26,341 nucleotides of DNA from Prevotella sp. (GTDB lineage: Bacteria; Bacteroidota; Bacteroidia; Bacteroidales; Bacteroidaceae). How positions within the stretch are numbered: position 1 is the stretch's first letter; the number at the start of each line of letters is the position of its first letter. The translations under genes were made by a program, and so were the position numbers. This document shows positions 6,865 through 16,558 of this stretch, one piece after another. The stretch is taken from the NCBI GenBank assembly GCA_017428805.1, contig JAFRQC010000184.1, forward strand, positions 1 through 26,341, written 5' to 3'. Under the pieces are notes generated by a model. It ran no database searches. It saw only the letters and a list, made by a program, of their open reading frames with translations, and was not told where the DNA came from.

Positions 6865-7695
6865 ATGGAAGATATTCAGCCACAGGAACAGCCACAAGAG
6901 CAGCCACAGGAGAAGTTGGTCTTGCGCACGGAAGGACTCATCAAACGGTATGGTAAGCGTACCGTTGTGAACGATGTGAGCTTCGACGTGAAGCAGGGTG
7001 AAATCGTAGGTCTGCTGGGTCCCAACGGTGCCGGCAAGACCACCTCGTTCTATATGACCACGGGCCTGATTGTGCCCAACGGCGGACATATCTACCTGGG
7101 CGACGAGGAGGTGACGAAGTATCCTGTTTACAAGCGTGCCCGTGCCGGCATCGGCTATCTGGCGCAGGAGGCGAGTGTGTTCCGCAAGATGAGCGTCGAG
7201 GATAATATCCTGTCGGTGCTAGAGATGACGGGCAAGCCGCGCGACTACCAGTTGAATAAGCTTGAGGAACTGATCAAGGAGTTCCGTCTTGGCAAGGTGC
7301 GTAAGAATAAGGGTGATCAGTTGTCGGGTGGTGAGCGCCGAAGGACGGAGATTGCCCGTTGCCTGGCCATCGAACCGAAGTTTATCATGCTTGACGAGCC
7401 GTTCGCAGGCGTCGACCCCATTGCCGTGGAGGATATCCAATTCATTGTGTGGAAACTGAAGGACCGCAATATCGGCATCCTCATCACCGACCACAACGTG
7501 GAGGATACGCTCTGTATCACGAACCGTGCCTATCTGCTCTTCGAGGGCCGTATCCTCTTTCAGGGCTCACCCGAGGAACTGGCGCAGAACAAGATCGTGC
7601 GTGAGAAATACCTCACCGATTCGTTCGTACTCCGCCAAAAGGACTTCCAGCTGCTCGAAGAGGAACGTAAAGCCAAGGAAGAAGCGGATATGTAG
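6865..7695 (+). CDS. lptB: LptB, lipopolysaccharide export ABC ATPase
   Basis: The protein has 276 residues from the ATG at 6865. LptB is the cytoplasmic ATPase that drives LPS extraction from the inner membrane in the LptB2FG-C-A-D bridge. Walker A is GPNGAGKT, the Q-loop region is [10 protein letters not shown], the signature is LSGGERRR, Walker B is [13 protein letters not shown], and the H-loop is ILITDHNV. The N-terminus carries an extra P-Q-E-Q repeat (residues about 5-19) encoded by a 12-bp DNA repeat, and the C-terminus has an extra charged tail rich in Glu and Lys. The upstream frame extension (6799-6864) is encoded by the heptamer array and the promoter and is rejected. It is transcribed alone or with tig; a large inverted repeat follows the stop codon. 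Confidence 0.93.
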   Translation: MEDIQPQEQPQEQPQEKLVLRTEGLIKRYGKRTVVNDVSFDVKQGEIVGLLGPNGAGKTTSFYMTTGLIVPNGGHIYLGDEEVTKYPVYKRARAGIGYLAQEASVFRKMSVEDNILSVLEMTGKPRDYQLNKLEELIKEFRLGKVRKNKGDQLSGGERRRTEIARCLAIEPKFIMLDEPFAGVDPIAVEDIQFIVWKLKDRNIGILITDHNVEDTLCITNRAYLLFEGRILFQGSPEELAQNKIVREKYLTDSFVLRQKDFQLLEEERKAKEEADM

Positions 7696-7804
7696 TTTAC
7701 AGTTTACGGTTTACAGTTTACAGATGAAATGTTCTAAAGGCTCCTGTTTAGTTAATTATCTATAAAAGTAATCATCTGTAAACCGTAAACCGTAAACTGT
7801 AAAC
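7695..7804. repeat. 32-bp inverted heptamer repeat between lptB and tig
   Basis: The left arm (7695-7726) and right arm (7773-7804) are inverted copies with 31 of 32 positions complementary, separated by 46 bp. Each arm is an array of 7-bp units of the type GTTTACA/TGTAAAC. The left arm begins on the last base of the lptB stop codon, and the right arm ends 11 bp before the tig -7 element. It could act as a bidirectional transcript end, though it has no clear U-tract. Confidence 0.85.
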
Positions 7805-7815
7805 CAAAAAATAAC

Positions 7816-7823
7816 TACCTTTG
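7816..7823 (+). promoter_or_regulatory. -7 promoter element of tig
   Basis: TACCTTTG followed by CACC fits the consensus. The expected -33 position falls in the right arm of the inverted heptamer repeat. The leader would be about 38 nt. Confidence 0.65.
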
Positions 7824-7867
7824 CACCCTAAAATTTGCACGTATAATATAATAAGGTATAAAGAAAG

Positions 7868-9229
7868 ATGAAAATTACATTTGATTGCCCTGATAAAATC
7901 AATGGCGTCATGACTATGGTCATCGAGCCCGCCGACTATCAGGAGAAGGTTGAGAAGACACTGAAAGACTATCGTAAGAAGGCTCAGGTTCCCGGTTTCC
8001 GTCCGGGTCAGGTGCCTATGGGAATGGTCAAGCGTCAGTATGGCACCGCCGTGAAGGTGGAGGAAGTGAACCGCCTGATCAGCGAGAAGCTTTATGGCTA
8101 TATCCAGGAGAACAAGATCCAGATGCTGGGTGAGCCTCTGCCGAATCAGGAGAAGCAGAAACCTCAGGATTTCGAGAAGGAAGGTGATTTGGAGTTCGTA
8201 TTCGACATTGCCGTGGCTCCTGAGATGAAGGCTGAGCTGACGGACAAGGACAAGATCACGTATTATGATATCAAGGTTGACGACAAGCTCGTTGACGACC
8301 AGGTGCAGATGTACGCCTCTCAGGGGGGCGAGTTCAAGGAGGCAGAGACCTTCAGCGGCAACGACACACTGACTGGTGAGCTGCGTGAGCTCGACAAGAA
8401 GGGAAATACCAAGGAGGGCGGCCTCACCAACGAGGCAGCTATGATTATGCCAGCCTATATCAAGGAAGAGAAGCAGCGCAAGATCTTCGACGGTGCGAAG
8501 AAGGGTGACGTCATCACCTTCAATCCGAAGAAGGCTTATCCCGACAATGATGCAGAGGTGGCTGCCCTGCTGAAGGTGCAGAAGGACGATGTGAAGGATC
8601 TGGACAGCGACTTCAGCTACCAGATCAACGAGATCCGTCACTTCCAGCCCGCAGAAATCAATCAGCAGCTGTTCGACCGTGTGTTCGGTGAGGGAACGGT
8701 GAAGGACGAGAAGGCCTTCCGCGAGAAGATCGCCGAGACGATTAAGCCTCAGCTGCAGGCTAACAGCGACTATAAGTTCCTGCTCGACCTGCGTGCCTAT
8801 ATGGAGAATAAGGTGGGCGAAGTGAAGTTCCCTGAGGCTCTGCTGAAGCGCGTGATGATCCAGAACAACCAGGACAAGGGTGCTGACTATGTGGAGAAGA
8901 ACTTCGAGGGTAGCATCAAGGAGCTGAAGTGGCACCTGATCAAGGAGCAGCTCGTGGCTGCCAACGAGATCAAGGTGGAAGAGGCCGACCTGAAGGCCGT
9001 CGCCAAGGATGCCATCCGTCAGCAGTTCGCTCAGTATGGTATGTCGAACGTTCCCGATGACGTTTTGGAGAACTATGCCGCCGAGCAGTTGAAGAAGCGT
9101 GAAAACGTCGATGGATTTGTGGATCGCGCCGTTGATCAGAAACTCGTCGAAAAGCTCAAAACTGTCGTCAAACTGACCAAGAAATCCGTCAGTTTGGAGG
9201 ACTTTAACAAGACGATGCAAGAAAAATAA
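7868..9229 (+). CDS. tig: Trigger factor
   Basis: This 453-residue protein is the ribosome-bound chaperone and peptidyl-prolyl isomerase that meets nascent chains at the exit tunnel. The ribosome-binding N-domain contains the signature VPGFRPGQVP near residue 40. A divergent FKBP-like domain (about 150-240) and a helical C-terminal substrate-binding domain follow. The length is slightly above the E. coli protein and usual for Bacteroidetes. The start ATG at 7868 follows a short AT-rich leader with GAAAG. It is the first gene of the conserved tig-clpP-clpX block but has its own terminator-like hairpin before clpP. Confidence 0.95.
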   Translation: MKITFDCPDKINGVMTMVIEPADYQEKVEKTLKDYRKKAQVPGFRPGQVPMGMVKRQYGTAVKVEEVNRLISEKLYGYIQENKIQMLGEPLPNQEKQKPQDFEKEGDLEFVFDIAVAPEMKAELTDKDKITYYDIKVDDKLVDDQVQMYASQGGEFKEAETFSGNDTLTGELRELDKKGNTKEGGLTNEAAMIMPAYIKEEKQRKIFDGAKKGDVITFNPKKAYPDNDAEVAALLKVQKDDVKDLDSDFSYQINEIRHFQPAEINQQLFDRVFGEGTVKDEKAFREKIAETIKPQLQANSDYKFLLDLRAYMENKVGEVKFPEALLKRVMIQNNQDKGADYVEKNFEGSIKELKWHLIKEQLVAANEIKVEEADLKAVAKDAIRQQFAQYGMSNVPDDVLENYAAEQLKKRENVDGFVDRAVDQKLVEKLKTVVKLTKKSVSLEDFNKTMQEK

Positions 9230-9259
9230 GTATTTTTAGGAAAAAATAACCACTTTATT

Positions 9260-9332
9260 AGAGCGGTTATCGACTTTTTTATGTAACTTTGTGTCCCAAA
9301 CACAAGTGAAAGAAGTCGGTAACCGCTCTTTT
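9260..9332 (+). terminator. Hairpin terminator after tig enclosing the clpP promoter
   Basis: AGAGCGGTTATCGACTT (9260-9276) pairs over 17 positions, one of them a G-U pair, with 9313-9329. The loop is 36 nt, and TTTT follows at 9329-9332. The -7 element of clpP lies inside the loop. A shorter competing hairpin is possible, with ATAACC just upstream (9246-9251) pairing GGTTAT at 9265-9270. Confidence 0.65.
9284..9291 (+). promoter_or_regulatory. -7 promoter element of clpP
   Basis: TAACTTTG followed by TGTC lies in the loop of the tig terminator hairpin. Transcripts starting near 9297 would carry only the right arm of the hairpin in a leader of about 59 nt. Confidence 0.6.
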
Positions 9333-9355
9333 ATATTGAAAAAGGTATTAGAATT

Positions 9356-10030
9356 ATGAATGATAGAAACGATTTTAGAAAGTATGCAGTCCGCCATTTA
9401 GGTATGGACGGACTGACCGTAGACGAAGTGATGAAGGCTCAGGCACAGTATCTGAATCCCTATATCCTCGAGGAGCGTCAGTTGAACGTGACGCAGATGG
9501 ATGTGTTCTCCCGACTGATGATGGACCGTATCATCTTCCTCGGCACGCAGATTGACGATTACACTGCCAACACGCTGCAGGCACAGTTGCTCTACCTCGA
9601 CTCCGTGGACTCAGGTAAGGACATCTCGATCTATATCAACTCACCTGGCGGCAGTGTGACGGCAGGACTGGGCATCTACGACACGATGCAGTTCATCTCC
9701 TCGGATGTGGCAACGATCTGTACGGGTATGGCCGCCTCGATGGGTGCCGTGCTGCTCGTGGCAGGCAAGGAGGGCAAGCGCTCGGCACTGCCCCACAGCC
9801 GTGTGATGATCCACCAGCCCCTCGGAGGCGTGCAGGGACAGGCCTCGGATATCGAGATTGAGGCGAAGGAGATCCTGAAATTCAAGAAGGAACTCTACAC
9901 CATCATTTCAGAACACTCGCATACGCCTTACGACAAGGTGTATGCCGACTCAGACCGTAACTACTGGATGACTGCCGAGGAGGCGAAGGCCTACGGCATG
10001 ATTGACACAGTGCTGAGCAGGAAGCAGTAA
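9356..10030 (+). CDS. clpP: ATP-dependent Clp protease proteolytic subunit
   Basis: This 224-residue serine protease forms the tetradecameric chamber of ClpXP. The catalytic triad is visible: Ser128 in GMAASMGA, His153 in RVMIHQP, and Asp near 200 in DSDRNYWM. INSPGGSVTAGLGIYD is the usual substrate-groove stretch. The N-terminus is about 20 residues longer than E. coli mature ClpP and may include a processed propeptide, as in other Bacteroidetes. It is followed 6 nt later by clpX, clearly one operon. Confidence 0.96.
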   Translation: MNDRNDFRKYAVRHLGMDGLTVDEVMKAQAQYLNPYILEERQLNVTQMDVFSRLMMDRIIFLGTQIDDYTANTLQAQLLYLDSVDSGKDISIYINSPGGSVTAGLGIYDTMQFISSDVATICTGMAASMGAVLLVAGKEGKRSALPHSRVMIHQPLGGVQGQASDIEIEAKEILKFKKELYTIISEHSHTPYDKVYADSDRNYWMTAEEAKAYGMIDTVLSRKQ

Positions 10031-10036
10031 GAATAC

Positions 10037-11263
10037 ATGGCAAAGTTAAGAAAAGAATGTAGTTTCTGCGGACGGACCGAACGCGAGGTCAAACTGCTGA
10101 TCACAGGACTCAACGCTTATATCTGCGAGGACTGTGCCCAGCAGGCCTATCGCATCGTGCAGGAGAATATGCCGAGATTGAACAGCAGTAGTGCCGCTCC
10201 CGCAGAAGATAAGAAGAACAAGGTGCCGAAACCGAAGGAGATCAAGGCCTACCTCGACGAATATGTCATCGGACAGGATGAGGCGAAGAGATACCTCTCG
10301 GTGGCGGTATACAACCACTATAAGCGTCTCGGTCAGGCACCTGACAAGGACGGCGTGGAGATCGAGAAATCGAACATCATTATGGTAGGTTCGACTGGAA
10401 CGGGAAAGACGCTGTTGGCTCGCACCATCGCTAAGCTGCTCGATGTGCCTTTCACTATCGTCGATGCGACGGTACTCACGGAGGCCGGCTATGTGGGCGA
10501 AGACGTGGAGAGCATCCTCACTCGTCTTCTACAGGTGGCCGACTACAATGTGGAGAAGGCCCAGCAGGGAATTGTGTTTATCGACGAGATCGACAAGATC
10601 GCACGCAAGTCCGACAATCCTTCTATCACACGTGACGTCAGTGGCGAAGGTGTCCAGCAGGGACTGTTGAAGTTGTTGGAGGGAACGATTGTCAACGTGC
10701 CTCCAAAGGGTGGGCGTAAGCATCCCGATCAGGATTATATCCACGTGGACACGAGGAATATCCTGTTCATCTGCGGAGGTGCCTTCGACGGCATCGAGCG
10801 GAAGATCGCCCAGCGCCTGAACACCCACGTGGTGGGATACAACTCTGTGCAGAATGTGCAGAAGATTGACAAGAAGGACCTGATGAAGTATGTGCAGCCA
10901 CAAGATCTGAAGGCTTTCGGTATGATTCCTGAGATCATCGGCCGTCTGCCTGTGCTCACTTATCTGAACCCGCTCGACAAGGAGGCTCTCCAGAAAATCC
11001 TGACAGAACCGAAGAACTCGATTGTAAAACAATATAAGAAGCTCTTCGAGTTGGACGGTGTGAAGCTGGAGTTCACAAAGGAAGCCCTTGACGTGATCGT
11101 TGAGAAAGCTATTGAATTCAAGCTTGGTGCCCGTGGACTGCGCTCGATCGTGGAGAATGTGATGATGGAATCTATGTACAATCTGCCATCGCAGAAAGTA
11201 AAGAATTTTAGCGTGACGCCAGAGTATGTCCGTGAACAGCTGGCACAGTCGCGTATGCAATAG
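10037..11263 (+). CDS. clpX: ClpX, ATPase subunit of ClpXP
   Basis: This 408-residue AAA+ unfoldase recognises tagged substrates and feeds them into ClpP. The N-terminal zinc-binding domain has Cys8, Cys11, Cys30 and Cys33 (CSFC and CEDC). Walker A is GSTGTGKT, the pore loop is GYVGEDVES, Walker B is [11 protein letters not shown], and sensor and arginine-finger regions follow ([19 protein letters not shown]). The C-terminal small domain is complete ([15 protein letters not shown]). The length is normal. It starts 6 nt after clpP and is followed 29 nt later by recQ. Confidence 0.97.
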   Translation: MAKLRKECSFCGRTEREVKLLITGLNAYICEDCAQQAYRIVQENMPRLNSSSAAPAEDKKNKVPKPKEIKAYLDEYVIGQDEAKRYLSVAVYNHYKRLGQAPDKDGVEIEKSNIIMVGSTGTGKTLLARTIAKLLDVPFTIVDATVLTEAGYVGEDVESILTRLLQVADYNVEKAQQGIVFIDEIDKIARKSDNPSITRDVSGEGVQQGLLKLLEGTIVNVPPKGGRKHPDQDYIHVDTRNILFICGGAFDGIERKIAQRLNTHVVGYNSVQNVQKIDKKDLMKYVQPQDLKAFGMIPEIIGRLPVLTYLNPLDKEALQKILTEPKNSIVKQYKKLFELDGVKLEFTKEALDVIVEKAIEFKLGARGLRSIVENVMMESMYNLPSQKVKNFSVTPEYVREQLAQSRMQ

Positions 11264-11292
11264 AAAAAGAAAAGCCTAATGACTAAACAGAT

Positions 11293-13473
11293 ATGAGTGA
11301 AAAAAGAAATCTGACAGAAGCCCTGAAGAAGTACTTTGGTTTCGACAAGTTCAAGGGAGACCAGGAGCAGATCATCCAGAACCTGCTGGACGGTAACGAC
11401 ACATTTGTGCTGATGCCGACGGGTGGTGGTAAGTCGCTGTGTTATCAGTTGCCATCCCTGCTGATGGAAGGCACGGCCATTGTCATCTCGCCTTTGATAG
11501 CCCTGATGAAGAACCAGGTGGACGTCATCACGAACCTCAGCGAACATGAGGGGACGGCCCACTATCTGAACTCGTCGCTGAACAAAGCCGCCATTGATCA
11601 GGTGAAGAACGACATCCAGGCTGGGATTACCAAACTGCTCTATGTGGCACCCGAGTCGCTGACGAAGGAAGAGAACGTGGAGTTCCTGAAGACGGTGAAG
11701 ATCTCCTTCTACGCCGTCGATGAGGCCCACTGTATCTCAGAGTGGGGACACGACTTCCGCCCTGAGTACCGTCGTATCCGTCCTATCGTCAATGAGATCG
11801 GCAAGGCACCCATCATCGCCCTGACGGCGACAGCCACGGATAAGGTACGTTCCGATATCAAGAAGAACCTGGGTATGGTCGATGCGAAGGAGTTCAAGAG
11901 TTCCTTCAACCGTCCGAACCTCTATTATGAGGTACGTCCGAAGACGAAGGATGTGGACAAGGATATCATCAAGTTCATCAAGCAGCACCCAGGCAAGAGC
12001 GGCATCATTTACTGTTTGTCGCGCAAGAAAGTCGAGGAACTCGCTGCCGTGTTACAGGCCAACGAGATCAAGGCGGCTGCCTATCACGCCGGCCTCGACT
12101 CTGCCACACGAACACAGACACAGGATGATTTCCTGATGGAGAACATCGACGTGATCGTGGCCACCATCGCCTTCGGTATGGGCATCGACAAACCTGATGT
12201 GCGCTTTGTGATCCATTACGACATCCCCAAGTCGCTGGAAGGTTACTACCAGGAGACGGGACGTGCAGGTCGTGACGGCGGCGAAGGCCTTTGCATCGCG
12301 TTCTATTCGAACAAAGACCTGCAGAAACTGGATAAGTTCATGGAGGGTAAGCCCGTGGCCGAACAGGATATCGGGCGCCAGTTGCTTGTGGAGACGGCAG
12401 CCTATGCTGAGACTTCTATCTGCCGCAGGAAGATGCTGCTGCACTATTTCGGTGAGACCTATCCTAAGGATAACTGCGGCAACTGCGACAACTGTCTGCA
12501 TCCCAAGACGGAGATTGAGGCGAAGGATCAGCTGGTCATCGCCCTGAAGGCCATCCTCGAGATCAAGGAGAATTTCCGTGCCGACTATGTCATCGACTTC
12601 ATCACGGGTAAGGAGACCGACGAGATCCTCGCCCACCACCATGAGGACTTTGAGAACTTCGGTGCTGGTGCTGATGACGATGAAAAGATATGGAATCCCG
12701 TTATCCGTCAGGCCCTCATCGCAGGCTATTTGCTGAAAGAGGTGGAGAACTACGGACTGCTGAAGGTGACGGCTGCAGGTAAGAAGTTCCTGAAGTCGCC
12801 CAAGTCGTTTATGATCGTGAAGGATGCAGAGTTCACTGGCGACGAGGATATCCCTGACCACGAGGGAGGCATCAGTGCTCTCGACCCCACGTTGAGTGCG
12901 ATGCTGCGTGAGTTGCGCAAGAAGGTTTCGAAACGGCTGGAACGTCCGCCGTATGTCATCTTCCAGGATGTGTCACTTGAACAGATGGCCACCGATTATC
13001 CCGTCACGCTCGAAGAACTGAAAAATATTCAGGGCGTGGGCGAGGGTAAGGTGAAACAGCCTTATGCCAAGGAGTTCGTGGATCTGATCAAGAACTACTG
13101 CGAGGAGAACGAGATTGAGCGTCAGGTGGATATGCGCGTCCGTACGGTGGCGAAAAAGTCGATGCTGAAGGTGAAGATCATCCAGAGCATCGACCGTCAG
13201 ATCGCCCTCGACGACATCGCCACGGCCCAGGGTATCGAGTTTGAAGAGTTGCTCGACGAGGTGGAGGCCATCGTCTATAGTGGTACGAAACTGAATATCG
13301 ACTACTTCCTCGACGAAGTGATGGACGAGGATCATGTCGATGATATCTACGACTATTTCTGTGAGTCGGATACCGACCGCCTGAGTGTGGCCCAGAAGGA
13401 ATTGGGCGATGAATACTCGGAAGACGAGATCCGTCTCGTGAGGATTAAGTTCCTCTCGGAAATGGCGAATTAA
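11293..13473 (+). CDS. recQ: RecQ-type ATP-dependent DNA helicase
   Basis: The 726-residue protein is a 3'-5' superfamily 2 helicase for recombination and replication repair. The helicase core has FGFDKFKGDQEQII (motif 0), TGGGKSLCYQLP (motif I), VDEAHCISEWGHDFRP (motif II plus aromatic loop), ALTATAT (motif III) and YYQETGRAGRDG (motif VI). The zinc site follows with C-R-R-K-M-L-L-H-Y-F and CGNCDNC. An RQC winged helix and an HRDC-like domain (about residues 540-600, with LKNIQGVGEGK) come next, then a C-terminal helix-turn-helix extension of about 100 residues. The length fits the longer Bacteroidetes RecQ form. It probably belongs to the clpPX transcript (29-nt gap). Confidence 0.94.
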   Translation: MSEKRNLTEALKKYFGFDKFKGDQEQIIQNLLDGNDTFVLMPTGGGKSLCYQLPSLLMEGTAIVISPLIALMKNQVDVITNLSEHEGTAHYLNSSLNKAAIDQVKNDIQAGITKLLYVAPESLTKEENVEFLKTVKISFYAVDEAHCISEWGHDFRPEYRRIRPIVNEIGKAPIIALTATATDKVRSDIKKNLGMVDAKEFKSSFNRPNLYYEVRPKTKDVDKDIIKFIKQHPGKSGIIYCLSRKKVEELAAVLQANEIKAAAYHAGLDSATRTQTQDDFLMENIDVIVATIAFGMGIDKPDVRFVIHYDIPKSLEGYYQETGRAGRDGGEGLCIAFYSNKDLQKLDKFMEGKPVAEQDIGRQLLVETAAYAETSICRRKMLLHYFGETYPKDNCGNCDNCLHPKTEIEAKDQLVIALKAILEIKENFRADYVIDFITGKETDEILAHHHEDFENFGAGADDDEKIWNPVIRQALIAGYLLKEVENYGLLKVTAAGKKFLKSPKSFMIVKDAEFTGDEDIPDHEGGISALDPTLSAMLRELRKKVSKRLERPPYVIFQDVSLEQMATDYPVTLEELKNIQGVGEGKVKQPYAKEFVDLIKNYCEENEIERQVDMRVRTVAKKSMLKVKIIQSIDRQIALDDIATAQGIEFEELLDEVEAIVYSGTKLNIDYFLDEVMDEDHVDDIYDYFCESDTDRLSVAQKELGDEYSEDEIRLVRIKFLSEMAN

Positions 13474-13475
13474 GT

Positions 13476-13555
13476 GTTAAGAATAAAGAGTTAAGAGTTA
13501 AGAATTAAGAAAAATTGTCGGGCGACAATGAATTTCTTAATTCTTAATTCTTCAT
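13476..13555. repeat. Heptamer arrays forming a long hairpin between recQ and guaB
   Basis: Five units of the GTTAAGA type (13476-13510) are followed by a central hairpin ATTGTC-GGGC-GACAAT (13514-13529). Three inverse units of the TCTTAAT type (13535-13555) then pair with the left array over about 20 bp. The structure starts 2 bp after the recQ stop and could end that transcript; the right array covers the -33 region of the guaB promoter. Confidence 0.8.
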
Positions 13556-13571
13556 TTTTGATAAAAATGAG

Positions 13572-13579
13572 TACCTTTG
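13572..13579 (+). promoter_or_regulatory. -7 promoter element of guaB
   Basis: TACCTTTG followed by CACG is a clear match. The leader is about 24 nt and contains AAGAAAGG upstream of the ATG at 13609. Confidence 0.7.
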
Positions 13580-13605
13580 CACGCAATATTTTAAGAAAGG
13601 TATAA

Positions 13606-15096
<1,491 letters not shown>

Positions 15097-15108
15097 TTTT
15101 ATAAAACA

Positions 15109-15135
15109 ACGAATTAAACGAATTTCACGAATTAA
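15109..15135. repeat. Nonamer tandem array between guaB and the first parvulin gene
   Basis: Three 9-bp units (ACGAATTAA, ACGAATTTC, ACGAATTAA) end 4 bp before the next start codon at 15140. The complement resembles the array at 176-202. Confidence 0.75.
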
Positions 15136-15139
15136 ACAG

Positions 15140-16558
15140 ATGAAGTTAAAGATGATACTGGCGGCCTGTCTGATGAGCACAGCCGTCATGGCACAGACAG
15201 ATCCTGTGGTAATGACTGTCAACGGAGTGAATGTAACCCGTTCTGAGTTTGAGTACTCATTTAATAAGAATAACAGCGACGGCGTGATCGATAAGAAAGG
15301 TATCGAGGAATATGCCGACCTTTATGCTATCTATAAGATGAAGGTGGCTGCAGCTCTTGATGCCAAGCTTGACACGCTCAAGTCATTCAAGAATGAGTTT
15401 GTCGTCTATCGGGATATGCAGGTGCTGCCTACGATGACGAGCGATGCAGAGGTGGAAGCAGAGGCCCGCAAGGCCTACGACCGTGCGAAGGAACGTATTG
15501 GCGAGAAGGGGTTGGTCCTTCCTGCACACATCTTCCTCCGTGTCTCCACCAAGGCTAAGCCTGAGGAACAGACGAAAGTCGCTCAGCGCGCAGACTCCAT
15601 CTGGCAGGCCCTCAAGCAGGGTGCAGACTTCGCCGAGCTCTGTAAGAAAGTGTCTCAGGACCGTCGCAGTGCTGCCAATGGTGGTGAACTGGCATGGATA
15701 GGTCCTGGTCAGGTGTATCCGGAGTTCGAAGAGGCCGCTTTTGCCCTCCAGACTGGAGAATTAAGCCGTCCGGTGCTGGCACCAGACGGTTACCACATCA
15801 TCTTGATGAAAGGCCGCAAGCAACTCGAGCCTTTCGAGGAGCTCAAGGATCAGATTATGCGTTCGTTCGAGCAGCAGGGTATCCGTGAGGCTATCGGCCG
15901 TCATAAAGTCCAGAGTGTCGTGAACAGCGGTCAGATGACGGAAGAAGAGTATATTACTCGTCGTACCGACTCTTTAGGTGCTGTTGACTCAGATATGAAA
16001 TACCTCATTCAGGAATATCACGATGGACTGTTGGTCTATGAGATCAGCAACCGTCAGGTGTGGGAGAAGGCTTCGAAGGATGAGGCTGCCCTCGACAATT
16101 GGTTCCGTGCCCATAAGAAGGACTATGCTTTTACGGAGCCCCGTTTCAAGGGTATCGCCTACCATGTGAAGGATCAGGCTGATGTGAAGGCCGTGAAGCG
16201 TTGTGTCAAAGGACTGCCGTTTGGTCAGTGGGCCGATGTCCTGCGCCAGAATTTCAATCCTGACTCCATCATTCGCATCCGTGTGGAACAGGGACTCTTC
16301 AAGCCTGGCGACAGCCGCCTGGTCGATCATAAGATCTTCCGTACAGCACTTGACCAGCCCGTTGAAGTCAACAAGGACTATCCCATCGACGCTGTTTATG
16401 GCAAGAAGCTGAAGAAGCCCGAAGATTATACCGATGTGCGCAGTCAGGTGGTTGAAGATTACCAGCAGGCACTTGAACAGCAGTGGGTGGCTGACCTCCG
16501 CCAGCGCTATCCTGTGAAGATATATGATGATGTATTGAAAACAGTAAATAAACACTGA
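15140..16558 (+). CDS. Periplasmic parvulin-type peptidyl-prolyl isomerase (PpiC-like)
   Basis: The protein has 472 residues from the ATG at 15140. The open frame upstream overlaps guaB and is not used; the signal peptide MKLKMILAACLMSTAVMAQ fixes the start. After a SurA-N-like helical region, a parvulin domain spans about residues 125-230 (LPAHIFLRVSTKAK, DFAELCKKVSQD, GGELAWIGPGQ, PDGYHIILMKG). The C-terminal 230 residues have no recognisable domain. It is a predicted outer-membrane protein chaperone or foldase. Its stop overlaps the start of the surA-like gene by one base (ATGA), so the pair is translationally coupled. Confidence 0.88.
   Translation: MKLKMILAACLMSTAVMAQTDPVVMTVNGVNVTRSEFEYSFNKNNSDGVIDKKGIEEYADLYAIYKMKVAAALDAKLDTLKSFKNEFVVYRDMQVLPTMTSDAEVEAEARKAYDRAKERIGEKGLVLPAHIFLRVSTKAKPEEQTKVAQRADSIWQALKQGADFAELCKKVSQDRRSAANGGELAWIGPGQVYPEFEEAAFALQTGELSRPVLAPDGYHIILMKGRKQLEPFEELKDQIMRSFEQQGIREAIGRHKVQSVVNSGQMTEEEYITRRTDSLGAVDSDMKYLIQEYHDGLLVYEISNRQVWEKASKDEAALDNWFRAHKKDYAFTEPRFKGIAYHVKDQADVKAVKRCVKGLPFGQWADVLRQNFNPDSIIRIRVEQGLFKPGDSRLVDHKIFRTALDQPVEVNKDYPIDAVYGKKLKKPEDYTDVRSQVVEDYQQALEQQWVADLRQRYPVKIYDDVLKTVNKH

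Noticed and set aside
7772..9220. 482-codon open frame antisense to tig
   Set aside because: Its translation is Leu/His-rich shadow sequence; tig on the plus strand is certain.
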